A stretch of DNA of 64,000 nucleotides, taken from positions 18,495-82,494 of the forward strand of contig JAKCWW010000334.1 of NCBI GenBank assembly GCA_026260175.1, given 5' to 3'. The notes under the pieces were generated by a model, which saw only the letters and a list, made by a program, of their open reading frames with translations, was not told where the DNA came from and ran no database searches. The DNA is from Reticulitermes lucifugus (taxonomy: Eukaryota > Arthropoda > Insecta > Blattodea > Rhinotermitidae). Below are positions 1 to 11,530 of the stretch, in pieces. The position numbers were made by a program, and so were the translations under genes. Within the stretch, counting starts at the first letter, position 1, and every line of letters starts with the position of its first letter.

Positions 1-64
1 TGAGATCTGGAGGCTGTCTACACACAGCCTATGGATTCTCCTCAATTTCATAATTTCTTCCTGG

Positions 65-377
65 CCACAGGTAAATTTGTGGGCCGGGATAGCATAGTCG
101 GTATAGCGACTCACTACGAGCTGGACGGTCCAGTGATCGAATCCCGGTAGGGGCGAGATTTTCAGCACCCGTCCAGACCGGCCCTGGGGACTACCCAGCC
201 TCCTGTACAATGGGTACCGGGTCATTTCTGGGGGTAAAGAGGCCAGGGCATGGCGTTGACCACCCACCACCATCTAGCACCGAGGTTAATGAAAGAGTAA
301 AGCTATACCTCTACTCCTCCTCTGGGCCTTCATGGCCTGTTCTAGGGCGAACTTTACCTTTTACCACAGGTAAATTT
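65..377 (+). mobile_element. tRNA-derived SINE, intact copy with 14-bp target-site duplication
   Basis: A roughly 285-bp SINE runs from about 79 to 363. Its head is tRNA-like: TAGCATAGTCGG at 90-101 fits the pol III A box (TRGCNNAGTNGG), and TGATCGAATCC at 134-144 fits the B box. The body has the CCCAGCCTCCTGTACAATGG block, and the tail ends GCGAACTTTACC. The 14-bp sequence CCACAGGTAAATTT occurs at 65-78 and again at 364-377, a perfect target-site duplication, so this copy inserted by target-primed reverse transcription and is fairly young. The 61-codon reading frame inside it is not a gene. Diverged copies of the same family lie at 8945, 14704, 19205, 19478, 25770, 34525 and 50102. Confidence 0.9.
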
Positions 378-2202
378 AAGGAAAAACACCCTTGATATCA
401 TTAAGATAAACTGCCACAAAATTAGAGCATATAAAGTTCTTGATTTTTCACTGCTGCTGATAAATACAAGTGGCTACGAACTGTTTGTGTCAGTTTATTT
501 CAGCCCTTCAATCCCTGCCTCTTGCCCTCTAAAGCATGTCAGATATTCACCTGACAGCAAACGTCCACTTTGGAGCTCCCTTACTTAGTACTGTTAGACA
601 AATTTCGGCAGGTACTGTCTTCTTTCTTCTCACAGCAGAACTGAGTGGCACATGTGTACAAGCATTCCAACAGTCATCATTTCTCATTCTGTTCAACTTG
701 AGTGAGATTTCAGCTTATTTGTTTAAGTACCATGTTAGCGTAACTTTAGTTTTGCCTATATTTTGGTCATCCTGAAGTGTAAAATGCAGCAAATCAATAA
801 GAAGCTATTTAGTTGACACAACTTGCTCTATGAGGCAACTTGGTATGCTACCATTTTTTTATTCTGTTAAGTTTCAACAAGCTATGTCAAGTGCAATACA
901 CTCTCACTGATTGTCAGAATTGCAACTTGTTGCAGTATTCATCTCTGTGCACGCTCCCCCCCCCACACACATACATGCGCAGGCATGCACGCACGCACGC
1001 ACATTCTCTCTCTCTCTCCCTCTCTCTCTTTCCAACCATCTGCCGCCTTCTGCCATGCATATTTAAAATTCTTACCCTTGAGATTCATTTGCATCTATGA
1101 CATTTCAGAACATGGAGCAAAAACAAACATGATGTTACACCACATTCGAAACAAGTGCAATAACGGCGGCCACAATGCACAGGATGCTCTGTTTCAATGC
1201 TGCATATGCCCAACACAGTTATAATAAGTCATAGTATGGGTACAGTAAATACTGTAACTACACACTTGGGTGCATTAGGAAATACTGGTCAGACACTATA
1301 ACATTGCTACTTGGCAATTATAATAAATAACCATTCCCTACAGTACTGGCAGTTTGCTGTTGATAAAGGTTACAATAAATGTTCCACAATCTTTGTACAT
1401 CAGCAAGTCCTCATTCTTTCAGTGTCAGTCATTCAGTTGATGATTATGCAACATTAATATTAACAAGACAGACACTCACAACAAATTATGCGCATTATCA
1501 AGAAACAAATCACAACAGACAATTTACGGGCTTCATAAAGAAATGATGAGAAAACACAATTTATATTCATTGTGCTTAGCCACAAATCGTATTAAAATTA
1601 GATTGCTTTATCCAGGTTACAATCATTCTATTTGTCAAAGGCTGTCTTCAATAATAACACTACTGCTATAATGATAAAACTTATGGAAAGAAACAGCGGC
1701 TGACAATAAGAAAGAACAGGCTGACTAGGGCTGTCAAGCCACGAGGAAAAACAAATTACACAATAAGATGCATACCATTTTTCTACTTAATTATAAGAAG
1801 GCATCTGGCATATTAAAACAGCATATTACATACAGTATGTCAGTACATATGAAGGAGAAATGCAAAACAAACTTAATTTGAAGTAATAATTATGAAACAT
1901 CTACAATACAGCATGCTCATGACAGCTAAAAGTTATGTTACCACAGTGTTATGTTTACAACACACTATTTTCATAGAAACTTGCATGTTACAAGGTAGAT
2001 TAAATGGTCCTGACAAAATTTGTGGATGCATCATAGAATTATGGAGCATGCAAGAAGGGTGGGTGTCTAGTGAAACTAATTTTCTGGGAAAGCATAATCT
2101 TGAATGTGTGTCTTTTTCCCATTATTCTTTATAAATTCAGAAAGGGTAAACTGAAAAGAGATTTCTAATGGGTCACCACTGAGCCACCATCCAAATTATT
2201 TC
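378..2202. other. Unassigned AT-rich DNA
   Basis: I see no gene or clear mobile element here. The short open frames at 536-775 and 1892-2134 lack splice signals or family motifs. A pyrimidine/CA/CT simple-sequence tract sits near 951-1030. Confidence 0.5.
951..1030. repeat. Compound simple repeat (CA, GCAC and CT runs)
   Basis: A poly-C run is followed by CA steps, then GCAC repeats, then TCTC repeats. The two overlapping open frames across this tract are low-complexity artefacts (His-Thr and Ser-Leu runs). Confidence 0.85.
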
Positions 2203-2690
2203 GATATGCTTAGTAGCACAAGATGCCACATCATCAAGAGTTTAGTAGTAAGATGTCACACTACCATAAGCTTAGTAGCAACATGCCATATCACATAAGC
2301 TTAGTTGCAAGATGTCACAAGACCATAAGCTTATCAGTAAGATGCCAAATCAGGTAAGCTTAGTAAAAAATGACATCACCATGAGCAGAGGAGCAAGATG
2401 CCGCATCACTATAAGCTTAGTATAAAATGACACAACACCATAAGCTCATAAGTAATACACCCCATCCCACAAGTATAGTAAGAAGATGCCAAATCACCAT
2501 AAGCTTAGAAGCAAGATGTCATATCACCATAAGCTCAGTATCAAGATGCCACAACAGTATAAGTTTATCATTAAAATTCCACATTATGTAAGCTCTGTAG
2601 CAAGATGCCATATAATCATAAGTTTAGTAGCAAGATGCCATGAAACCATAGGCTTTGTGGCATGATGCCATTCACGAAAGTTATATTAAA
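2203..2690. repeat. Minisatellite, about 16 units of 28-32 bp
   Basis: A diverged tandem repeat with a consensus close to AAGCTTAGTAGCAAGATGCC followed by ACATCACCAT. Successive units begin near 2208, 2236, 2269 and so on, to about 2650. They vary by substitutions and by loss or gain of a few bases (for example a shortened unit near 2360). No open reading frame runs through the array. Divergence between units suggests an old array that is not being homogenised. Confidence 0.9.
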
Positions 2691-3776
2691 CTTTGCTGTA
2701 GGTCTTATGAAATGAGTTACATATTTATATTTTTGCACTAACCCTTTAAAGCGTAGTGATAACTAAACGTACGACCCACTTGAACGTTAAAGAGATCTGC
2801 ATTTTGCCCACATAGTGTATTCATGTATTTTGTATGATTCTCAGAACAAACAGTAACTATTTCCTTAAATAACAGTCAACCCTTGGCTTCTGTAATTGAA
2901 CTCTATTGAAAACACCAACTGTCTTTATGCATTGTATGTTGCATATTCTCAGATATCACATTCTGATGCTTATACAGGTGCCATCATCAGTGTCTAGTTA
3001 TGCTATCTAGTTTTCATGTTTGGCTTGTTATTTCTACTACTTTGCTGTACCCAGTGATATGGTGAATGAATATATACCTGTCAAAATACGTATGTCTGAG
3101 AATATATGACATAAAGACTGGCAGTTATTATTTCCAGTAAAGCTGCTATGTGGCAGCAAAATAGTATTAAAATGACAAAGTTTTGTATTGGATACATAAT
3201 GTTCTCTGTGGGAAAAGACATAAATGTTTAAATATTATTAAAATAAATTTAATGCTTCATGTGGCTGAAAAATTTATTTCCTGCTCTAATGTCCTGACTA
3301 AAGTACTGCATACAAGAATATTTTCTGCACAAGAAGATGTTCCGCTGTAGTAGTGAAGTGAATATGTAAGTTTTAAGATAAAAAATTTAACACCATTTTC
3401 CATGTACTTTGTCCCAAAATCCAAATATTCTGTCACAATTCTAAAGGTACAAATACTGGCAACCTGTAACAGAACTGTTTTAGAGGGGCACCCATTAAAC
3501 TTGATTTCAGGTAATAAAAGTCAGTTAGATAAGTAACTTGCATTCATAGCAAAATTATGCATTAATTACAATGTCTGTGTTTTAAGACGTTTTCATACTG
3601 TTATCTGTGTCTAATTGTGTTTAGTCAATGCAACACTGTACTAATACACATGGAATAATATTTATGTTATGGTGCATAGTCACTGAATCCAACAGTTTAA
3701 TAATCTATACAAAATTATTTCTTTGAACAGTAACTTCAAAATTATATGAAAACAGCATTCTTATTATAAAATATTT
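2691..3776. other. Unassigned DNA with a piece of a dispersed repeat
   Basis: No gene seen. Around 2828-2905 lies a stretch (TTTTGTATGATTCTCAGAA onward) that recurs in diverged form near 28538-28610 and 28640-28710. That suggests an unclassified dispersed repeat. Confidence 0.45.
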
Positions 3777-3785
3777 GTTCCAACT

Positions 3786-3788
<3 letters not shown>

Positions 3789-3817
<29 letters not shown>

Positions 3818-4480
3818 CCGTTATCATCATGATCATGTAGCTATCATGGAGTTCACCCATTCTGGTCTCACTCATCCAGAAGTCTCTTCAATGGTCTTCC
3901 CTGGTTCCTTCTGCCTTTTGGTGTGTAGATTTTTATTATCCTGGGTAATCTGTTACGAGGCATTTTATTTACATTTTGTATGCAATTTCTCTTGTAGTCC
4001 TGTATTTTAACCAAAACTGGGAATATATTTAATTCCTTTGCAATCTCTGCATTTGTTTTATGATCTGTCCAAATGTATCCTGCTGTTCTTCTCATATATT
4101 TCATCTCTGCTGCTGTTTTTCTTCTTGCGTCTCTTGCTTTAATGGTCCAATTTTCACTGCCGTATAACTCAGCTGGAAGGGCTAGTGTATTGTATTAATT
4201 TTATTCTTATTTTCTTTAGGGTTTTCTGTGGTCTAAACACGTTATTTATAAGGCTTGTTATTTTCAGATAGTTATTTAAATTGTTATCCATGTCCACTCC
4301 TTTTTCATAGGATATCAAATTTCCTAAATAGTGACAGGAGTTTACTTGTTCTATAATTTTGTTACCTATTACAGGTCTACTTGTGAATGGATCTCGTCCT
4401 TCAAATGCCATCAATTTTGTTTTCTGTACAGATATAGTTAGACCGTGCATATAGACTATTTTTTTTGTAATATTCCTCAA
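3789..4480 (-). pseudogene. Non-LTR retrotransposon, C-terminal end of reverse transcriptase, with (GAT)n tail
   Basis: Read on the minus strand, the upstream part (4480 to 4169) encodes a reverse transcriptase thumb/connector stretch with KTKLMAFEGRDP and NSCHYLGNLISYE, typical of insect LINE open reading frame 2. The downstream part (4104 to 3868) continues with RRTAGYIWTDHK, NKMPRNRLPRII and PKGRRNQGRPLKRLLDE, the usual C-terminus. The two parts are in different frames, so the copy is broken. It ends in a GAT-type microsatellite (3789-3828), as expected for the 3' tail of such elements. Its 5' side stops at the palindrome that begins near 4480. Confidence 0.85.
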
Positions 4481-4885
4481 TTTTTTGCCCCATGAAGACC
4501 ATCTTCAGGGAGAATTCAGTTACAAAGGAATACATGCATGAGAAAATGTTTTCAAGGATGTGAATAAAAAAAAGTTAATTTATGGTAGCATGTGATAAAA
4601 ATGTATAAAATATACAATTATAGATGTTTTACATTTCTTTACAAATTTGTACTAAGGTTGAATAGATGTTTGTCTGCAACCTTAGTACAAATTTGTACAG
4701 AAATGTAAAACATCTATAATAATATTATATTTTATACATTTTAGCAATTTTTTTATCACATGTTATTGTAAATTAAATTTGGTTATGCACATCTTTGGCA
4801 ATGTTTTATCATAAATGTATTCCTTTGTAACTAAATTCTCTCTGAAGATGGCCTTTATAGGGCAAAGCACGTATGAGAAATATTA
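4480..4885. mobile_element. Palindromic (foldback) element with hammerhead-like ends
   Basis: Two arms of about 180-210 bp (about 4480-4660 and 4677-4885) are inverted copies around a short loop (AATAGATGTTTGTCTG). The inner 38 bp (4623-4660 against 4678-4716) are nearly identical. Near each outer end, reading outward, is TCTGAAGATGG followed by a short hairpin (GGYC...GGGC) and a degraded GAAA-type segment: right copy 4842-4877 on plus, left copy 4509-4480 on minus. It abuts the 5' side of the LINE remnant at 3789-4480. It has no coding capacity. Confidence 0.8.
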
Positions 4886-5360
4886 TGAAATAACAAGTAC
4901 TGTAGTTATTTATAATTATATGTGCAATTAGTTGGAACGAATAGTGTATAGTTAATCAGGTGCACAGAATATGTAGAACATGAAATCAGATATTTTTACT
5001 TTTAAATTAACTGACAAATGCAAGGTTCGAGAGTAATAAAGTAGTTGGTACCACTCTGGATTTGCTAAGAAGTCATAAAAAACTGTGACAAATAAAATTA
5101 TGGTGTCTGCCATAAAATAATGTATATTCTCTGTTATGACGAGTAACTCCAAACAAAGGGTTTAAGGAATTCTTTTTGAAATTGAAGTAGTTTGTACTTC
5201 TGATACAGTGTACTCCAAGGTGTCCATTTCATGAGATGCCTTACACTGAAGCACTAGCAGAAATGCTACGGTAGTGGAATAATTCCTGGGGCCAAGACAG
5301 AGTTACAGTCTATTCTGGAGCCCTAATATACATAGAAATCACCTGAAAAGACTACAGTTT
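4886..5360. other. Unassigned DNA
   Basis: No gene seen. ATTAGTTGGAAC at 4927-4938 is the exact reverse complement of 3777-3788, on the far side of the LINE plus palindrome block. Confidence 0.5.
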
Positions 5361-5655
5361 AACTGGCCACATAGTAAGGATGGAATGATTCTCGTATCCC
5401 CAAAACGGTAATGGGTGGAAGTTTTGCAGGAAGAAGGCCCATGGGAAAGCCTAGAGGTATATGGGAGAACGCTGCTTGGAGAAATTTCATAGATCTGCTG
5501 CAGGTGCAGAGTTGGAAAGCGACAATAAGGAAGAGAGAAAGTTGGAGGAAGAAGATCGTGGAGACCATGGCCTGAAAACAGGCCGAAGCACCACAGAAGA
5601 AGAAGAAGAAGAAGAAGAAGAAGAAGAAGGAGGAGGAGAAGAAGAAGAAGAATAT
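5361..5655 (+). pseudogene. Non-LTR retrotransposon 3' end with (GAA)n tail
   Basis: Pieces of a LINE reverse-transcriptase C-terminus can be read across frames on the plus strand: TGHIVRME near 5361, GRRPMGKPRGIWE near 5430, then QSWKATIRKRESWRKKIVE and MA.KQAEAP. This order (GH.RM, GRP.G.W.., WR.K, KRAEAP) is characteristic of an arthropod LINE family whose 3' end is a GAA microsatellite, seen here at 5597-5655. The 68-codon Glu-rich open frame over the tail is an artefact. The adjacent element at 5668-6165 points the other way. Confidence 0.8.
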
Positions 5656-5667
5656 ACATGTAATTAA

Positions 5668-6165
5668 ACAGGTAACTCTGTGGAGCAGAATCTCCCTTAA
5701 AAAGCTAATATCTGTTCACCTAATCAAAAAATTCCCTGCCTTTTATGGAACCCAGAGTTTCATTACCGTCCTCACAACAGCCTGTCTTTGGACCCTATCC
5801 TGAGCCAGATAAAACCAGTCTACAACCTCCTGTTCTATTTCTTTTCCCTCCAATCTGTGTTTATATGTTTTTCAAGTGATGTCTTTCCATTAGGTGATTC
5901 TATTAAGACTCTGTATGCCCTTATATTCTATTTAATGTATGCCACATGTCCTGTCCATATCATCCTCTTTCATTTGTTCATTATAACAATACATGGCAAA
6001 GAGTACAAATGATGAAGCTCCTCATTATGCAACTTCCTCCAACCTCCTGTTACTTCCTTTCTCCTAGCTCCAAATGTTTTCCTCAGCATCATGTTATCAA
6101 ACGTTATCAATTTTATGGTTATGTGAGAGATTAAGTTTCATACCCAGACAAAACAACAGGCAAAA
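5668..6165 (-). pseudogene. Non-LTR retrotransposon 3' end, same family as 31806-32275
   Basis: The minus strand reads RKTFGARRKEVTGGWRKL, then HNEELHHLYSLPCIV, RMIWTGHV, AYRVL and, after several stops and shifts, VMKLWVP and KAGNF near the end. This is the C-terminal tail of a common insect LINE reverse transcriptase, with a 3' non-coding end (AGGGAGATTCTGCTCCACAG). Stops and frame changes show it is dead. Its upstream boundary at 6165 coincides with the start of the solo copia LTR at 6166, so the LTR may have inserted into or beside it. Confidence 0.8.
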
Positions 6166-6403
6166 TGTTAGTCCTAATACTTTAATCTGTATATTACATC
6201 TTATGATGTAATCCTATCTTGTAACCTTGCACCTTAGTATGAGCACTGAAAAATTTCACATAATGTACATGTATGTATCGTGGTTTCTTGTTTGTATGAG
6301 GCCATGTGCAATGAATACACTTCTGGTTTATCCACAGTGACCCTCACTATTGTGTTCTTATTAATCTCTGCCCATCCTTGTCCCCAATGATGAGATTATA
6401 ACA
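6166..6403 (+). mobile_element. Solo LTR of a Ty1/copia element
   Basis: This 238-bp segment starts TGTTAGTCC and ends GATTATAACA. From about 6228 it matches the 5' LTR at 53212-53419, for example CACTTCTGGTTTATCCACAG and CTCACTATTGTGTTCTTATT in both. No primer-binding site or internal region follows, so it is a solo LTR left by LTR-LTR recombination. Candidate 5-bp flanks (CAAAA and GTAAA) match at only three positions, so no clean target-site duplication remains. Confidence 0.85.
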
Positions 6404-6624
6404 GTAAACACACACATTTCTTGCACAGTGTAGCAAACCAACAGACAAAACAATGCACATGGAAAACCATGACTGTGCTTATAACACGTTGCTTACAAAC
6501 TCCATGCGCCAAGTTAAAGTAATCCTTCATATTCATCGACATGTTTAAAGTTCAATGGTAACTATGTTCTGGGATTAGACAACATGCTGTTTAGTTGATA
6601 CTGGCATCTCAGCAGAACTTGCTG

Positions 6625-7000
6625 CGTCCATCATCATGGTATATTATGGAGGTTCCTGTGAAATTTCGATAAATATCTACCGAACTCCACAGCATTATAT
6701 CCCAGAAGCAGCAAATTCATCTAAAATGTCAGTAAATATCTACCTGAGCGCATGTTGTCACATAAAAAAAAAAGAGGAGGTTCCTCTGAAACATTGTTAC
6801 ATAACTACCAGACTACAAAATATCACATCCCAGAAGACAGTTAACTTCATCGTCACTGCTGTGAGAACATCATCTATGTCTGCATTATTTCAGGTTCCCA
6901 CAGCAGTAACGACAAAGATTAACATCTTCTGGGATGTGATGCCATGTAATTTTGCAGTCTACTGACTAAATGGCATCACATCATAGAAGATGTTAATCCT
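6625..7000. mobile_element. Cluster of palindromic repeats of the CTTCTGGGAT family
   Basis: Three related pieces lie side by side. At 6625-6725 and 6775-6875 are half-elements containing CCCAGAAG and GTGAGAACAT motifs. At 6917-6998 is a palindrome whose 29-bp arms (6917-6945 and 6970-6998) contain ATCTTCTGGGATGTGATGCC. The same end sequence occurs at 8744, 15420, 17548, 30405, 36536, 48185 and 61138. No coding capacity; the 109-codon frame across it is a by-product. Confidence 0.7.
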
Positions 7001-7834
7001 CACTCTGTTTACATTTTTTTATTATTTGTCTTGCCACATTATAGCTGTCAGGTCACTTATGTCCAGTTTTATGTCACCCCAATTCAATTTCAGTTTCTTT
7101 CCAAAATGTCTAGACATTTCTCTTTGATAATGGTCATATATTTAAATTGTGGAATAAGTGTGGAGAGGAGAAGAAATAGTTTATGTACAGTTAGTCATTG
7201 TCCCTCATATTGCTCAGTAAAAGGGAATAGTGCCATTAACTTGTAACTAACTTCCTTCTTTTTGGACCCTGAGGATGTCAAAGAACTAAGTCTGGGGGTG
7301 ATCTGGAACTTTATTAAAAGGACACGGCTCTTATGACTTGGACTTTAGCTAAGTAGCACAAAAGGCCTGTCAAAGGCCTACATGCATTGGGACCGCAAGG
7401 GCTCGACCCATTATTTACTCATTACTTGTAACTAACAAAACTCACATATGCATTCATACAATTAAAAATAGCGGGAAAAAATAATCACTACAATCATTTC
7501 TACCAATTTCTGATTTTGTATAATGATGACGAAACAAAAGTAATAACTGTGAACTGGATATTTTCATAGTAAGGACTGGATATTTGTAAGCAAACAGAAC
7601 AATAAGTTATAGCTTTATATACAGCTGAGTTTTTTATAAAAACCAAATCTTAAACAAGCTCATTACCTTTTAAATTTTAATATTTTCTAATAATTAAAGT
7701 TTTAGTTATTAATATTTCTGTATACATAGGATCAATGTTGAACTGGCCACTCTGTGTCCACTACCACAATATCTTTTACATGGAAGGATACATGCATTGC
7801 AGTCTATAATCAAGATGTATACTCATATACCATG
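7001..7834. other. Unassigned DNA
   Basis: No gene seen. A GC-richer segment at 7258-7425 (GACCCTGAGGATGTC ... GACCGCAAGGGCTCGACCC) may be repeat-derived, but I cannot classify it. Confidence 0.45.
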
Positions 7835-7972
7835 TACAGGACATACACAAATGAATGGTGCGGTTTCCATACTAAATACATAGTAAACCGCACCATTCGT
7901 TTGTGTATGCCCTGTATATTCCCTTGAATTTTATCTCCCTGATGATGGTTCAATCAGAACCGAAACATGGAG
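7835..7972. mobile_element. Short palindrome with an adjacent hammerhead-like motif
   Basis: Arms 7835-7866 and 7883-7916 are 32-34 bp inverted copies with only two or three differences. Just outside the right arm, 7934-7976 reads TCTCC, CTGATGA, T, GGTTC-loop-GAACC, GAAA, CAT, GGAGA. The flanking TCTCC and GGAGA pair as a stem I and GGTTC/GAACC pairs as a 5-bp stem II. Stem III is reduced to CAT, so the usual cleavage triplet is missing. Confidence 0.65.
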
Positions 7973-8076
7973 AAAGTATAACATAAAATAATGTGTAGAT
8001 ACATATTGCCTGACAAGTGTATTATGTTGAATTTAATGAATATTGTAAATAGTATGTTTGTAAGGAAATTTGGAAA

Positions 8077-8743
8077 ATGTCCTTTTTTAAATTCATCAAT
8101 AGAATAAGTACTAGCAGCAAGGGGGTCTGGAAAGAGTACAGCATTCATCAACAGAGATGTTTATGTAGCCTGACCATGGACAAGCTTATTCTTGTTCTGC
8201 AACACAGCTGGACTATCAAAGCCTTTCTATGTGCAGTACTTTCAAAAGATTTTGACACACAGGCTAAAAATATTTCAAGAAAAAACAACTAAACATACGT
8301 GAAAAATAATTAAAATAACTGTTCAGGAACATAACTAAGATGTGTATATGAAGGATGTTTGTTCCAAAACTTTGTACATGGATAAAAGGATTCATTACTA
8401 ACGATACAGTTCTTATTTAGAGCGTCTAACTTAAAAACTGTATTAAATAAAATTCATATTCTGAATTATATTTTTATAAATCCTGTGTCTCAGTATTAGA
8501 GCCTGAATTTTGTTTTGTTTCCTGTATAAGCTACTAGGCTATTTAAAATATTCAGACTTGATCAGCTATGGCAATCAGAGGTTGTCAGGTCAAACTAGGC
8601 AACATTGATATTCTGAACAGACAGACAGATAAAATGCCTTAATATTACTCAATTTAAAAGTTTTATTCCAATGCCTGATGCACTGAGTTCACTGCTCAGG
8701 TTTCATGTGGCCCATTCTACAGATGGAAGATAAAATGCATCTT
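8077..8743. other. Unassigned DNA
   Basis: The 71-codon open frame at 8077-8292 has no recognisable motif or splice context, and I do not call it a gene. Confidence 0.45.
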
Positions 8744-8875
8744 ACGAGATCTGATGTTCTCACAGCAGCGTTGCTGAAGATTCAAGTTTTTGGGGTGTTA
8801 CGCCTTGTTGACTGGTAAACAGTTTCCCGTGTTTCTAAGGACCATCAAGCCTTCATCTTCAGGACACTATGATCC
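8744..8875. mobile_element. Partial palindromic-family element with hammerhead-like segment
   Basis: It begins GAGATCTGATGTTCTCACAG and ends CATCTTCAGG, the layout shared with 17548-17655 and 30405-30600. Read on minus, the end gives CTGAAGA, T, GAAGG, a loop, CCTTA, GAAAC, resembling a hammerhead core with AAGG/CCTT as stem II. Only one arm is present. Confidence 0.6.
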
Positions 8876-8944
8876 TTCAAAAGGTTTGGATCTCTTTATT
8901 GGTAATTTTTCTATTCTTATCTACCCCCTCCCCTTACCCCTCCC

Positions 8945-9240
8945 CGGCAGCAGGAAAAATATAGTCAGTATAGCGACTAGGCTACAGGATAGACAATTTG
9001 TGGTTCGAATCCCAGCAGCAGCAAATTTTGTTCTGAAAAATGTGCAGACTGGTTTTGGGGCCCACCCAGCCTCCTAGTCAACAGGTATCAGGGAGCTCTT
9101 TCCCCGGGGGTTAAGCGGCCGGAACATGAGGCTGACCATTTACCTCCACCTAGTGCCAAGGTTAAGAATGAATGGAGCTGTACTTTAACTCTCACTCTAT
9201 GGCTTCATGGCATGTACAGGGACAACTTCCTATCCGCCAA
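8945..9240 (+). mobile_element. Diverged tRNA-derived SINE
   Basis: The tRNA-like head (ATAGTCAGTATAGCGACTAGG; B-box match GGTTCGAATCC at about 9002) is followed by the body blocks CCCACCCAGCCTCCTAGT, CCCGGGGGTTAAGCGGCCGG and CTTCATGGCATG in the order seen in the copy at 65-377. It is much more diverged, and no target-site duplication is obvious. Confidence 0.85.
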
Positions 9241-10659
9241 TTTTTTTCCTCTCTGCTCCTTTACATACTCCTGTCTTATCCCTGGAAGGTTTCCCCCTGT
9301 TCTGGACATCCTACCTTAAGGTTTTTGAAGCTGGAGACAGTAACATTTTTGAAAGAGCCTACATATACATTACCATCACGCACAAACAGAATTCACACAA
9401 GTGTACACATAATTACAGAGATGAATACACAATTCAGTCTCCAATGTTATCCATGTGTGGTTTGCTTTAATGTCATGTTACTTTAATATCACAGCTAAGA
9501 TGTAAGAGCTATATCACACAATGTGCAAATTATTAATTTCAATTATACACAAAATTAATTAGTTTCCAAATTCTTACAGTGCAGATGCAAGAAGTGTATA
9601 AAAACTATATACAAACTACATGCATGCATGAATGTTAACAGTTTCAATAAACAGACAAGGCCAGAGTTATTGTTCACATTAAGCAGTAAAACTCTGAAAG
9701 CCTTCCAGACAAAATACTACTAAAGTATCTGAATAAAAGAGAAAATTGTGCTCGTCTCTTATGTTACAAGTATTTCACTGACCAGCAGTGCAATGACTCT
9801 CTTTGTCCCATTGCAATGAATGAATATTAATTGATAGCTTTATGATTTAAAGTAGTGTAGAGCAAACTTTTATGCATAAAGTTTATATGAAAACAGTAAA
9901 AGTGTACTTGTTTCAATGAAAATTTATTTTATATTAAGAGTTTAAAAGACTAAAATTGCCCTTCATTAATTATTAATATTACTGAAATAAAGTTAACATA
10001 ATAATTATTTATAATTTGATATTTATGACTTACATCATTTTTGAGGAATGGAAGAATGTCAATGAGAAGCATGCCACTGTCTGTTACTAATATATTTTTT
10101 TAAGAAATGCAGAATTCAATTCTACAAAATTATAACTGAAATACACATGCACCAGTTATTATTACAACACTTGGAACTGAAAGAATATGGGGAATGATGA
10201 AGGTTAATATTTCATATTTTTTTCACTCTGCCCACTGTAAAGTTTCCAAAAGGATGTTGCCATTCAATATGCATGAAGCCACTACAAATTAAATATTGCT
10301 TATGGAGTTTAACTATGGATGTTAAGTTCACCAAATCACTCAAAAATCGCCCTTCATTCTGGCAGGCCATGGGTTGTTCATTGCATTGGCAAGGTACTTG
10401 TAAGATCCTACATTTTTTTTATTTTTGATATTATTCATATTCATATGCTCAACGTAACATTACAAAAAACAGGAATAATAACCTGTTTTGAAATCACTGA
10501 CCTTTGAAGTCCTGTGATTTTTATAAAATTGTATCATCTGTTCTACCAAATAATTTGACTAAGTCAAACCATTTCATACAAATCTTCAATCTGCTTTAAG
10601 GTGAAACCATAATAATTACACAGAAGCATATATCTGTACTTGTATTTAGAAGGAAAGTA

Positions 10660-10699
<40 letters not shown>

Positions 10700-11371
10700 G
10701 TTTTGCAGCTTCATGTGCACATAATGTGGAAATTATGCCTAAGCATTCTGTCTTGAAAATATCTGACAGCATGAACTCACATTTTGCGAGACCTTCAAGT
10801 CATATGGAGGTGCATAGTGAACAGAATGCTTAAATTGTCTCTCTTTTATAGAGTTTAAACAAGCTGTGTACTTTCACATCATTTCCACAATTACAAAATT
10901 TCACTGGTCTAAGCTACCCATCCTTCCATTGGAACACGGTTCAATCCAACCAGGAAGTGAGTTACACTTAGAGAATTATGTGGGACTACATGAGGTATAA
11001 CAAAGTACAGCAAAGTAGCTGACATTTTAAGAGGGTAATTTTGAATAATTATGTTAATGACTGTAACAGCTCCCATTTCAAGTTCAATGTCTTAAAAACA
11101 TATTGCTTTCAATTTGATTACACCTTGTATTCAGCATTTTCTCTTAAAATAAACTACTTTTAACTAGTTTTAAAGAGGGATAAAATGAGAACGTTAAAAA
11201 TGGCAAAAACTCCAAATAAATTAATTATGCTGATAAAAAAATAATTTTGATATAAATTTCAAAATAAATGTATTCTATGCAATTCTGAAGACGTTATATT
11301 ACATTTGAAATAATTTACTTCATGAAATTTGTCCACTGTCCTGTGTTAAAAATAAATCCTACATTTTGGAA
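9241..11371. other. Unassigned DNA
   Basis: No gene can be supported. A GAAA microsatellite occupies 10658-10698. A minus-strand open stretch at about 10200-10400 (VPCQCNEQPMACQNEG...) is discussed as a finding but not called as an exon. Confidence 0.45.
10658..10698. repeat. (GAAA)n microsatellite
   Basis: About ten tandem copies of GAAA. Confidence 0.95.
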
Positions 11372-11530
11372 ATAGAAACGGTCCCCGTCCTCAGGCTAGA
11401 AATAAGGTTACCACCTACTCGGCTGGACCTGATAAGTAAATCTATTAGCAACTTCTGGGTACATTGAGCATTAACCTTACTTTTACCCTGAGGACAAAGA
11501 CTGATCCTGTTCCCCAAACATAGGACCTTC
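11372..11530. mobile_element. Palindromic repeat, CCTGAGGACA family
   Basis: The outer segments GTCCTCAGGCTAGAAATAAGG and CCTTACTTTTACCCTGAGGAC are inverted copies, with TACTCGGCTGG and related sequence inside. The same arm sequence forms the inner hairpin of the element at 29712-29890. Non-coding. Confidence 0.65.

Noticed and set aside
4480-4885. Intact hammerheads at the ends of the palindrome
   Set aside because: CUGAAGA is present, but GAAA has become CAAA or similar on both sides, so only a relic is claimed.
5461-5667. Glu-rich 68-codon protein
   Set aside because: It is a translation of the GAA microsatellite tail of a LINE remnant.
7939-7975. Cleavage-competent hammerhead
   Set aside because: Stems I and II pair well, but stem III and the UH cleavage site are deleted (ACAU only).
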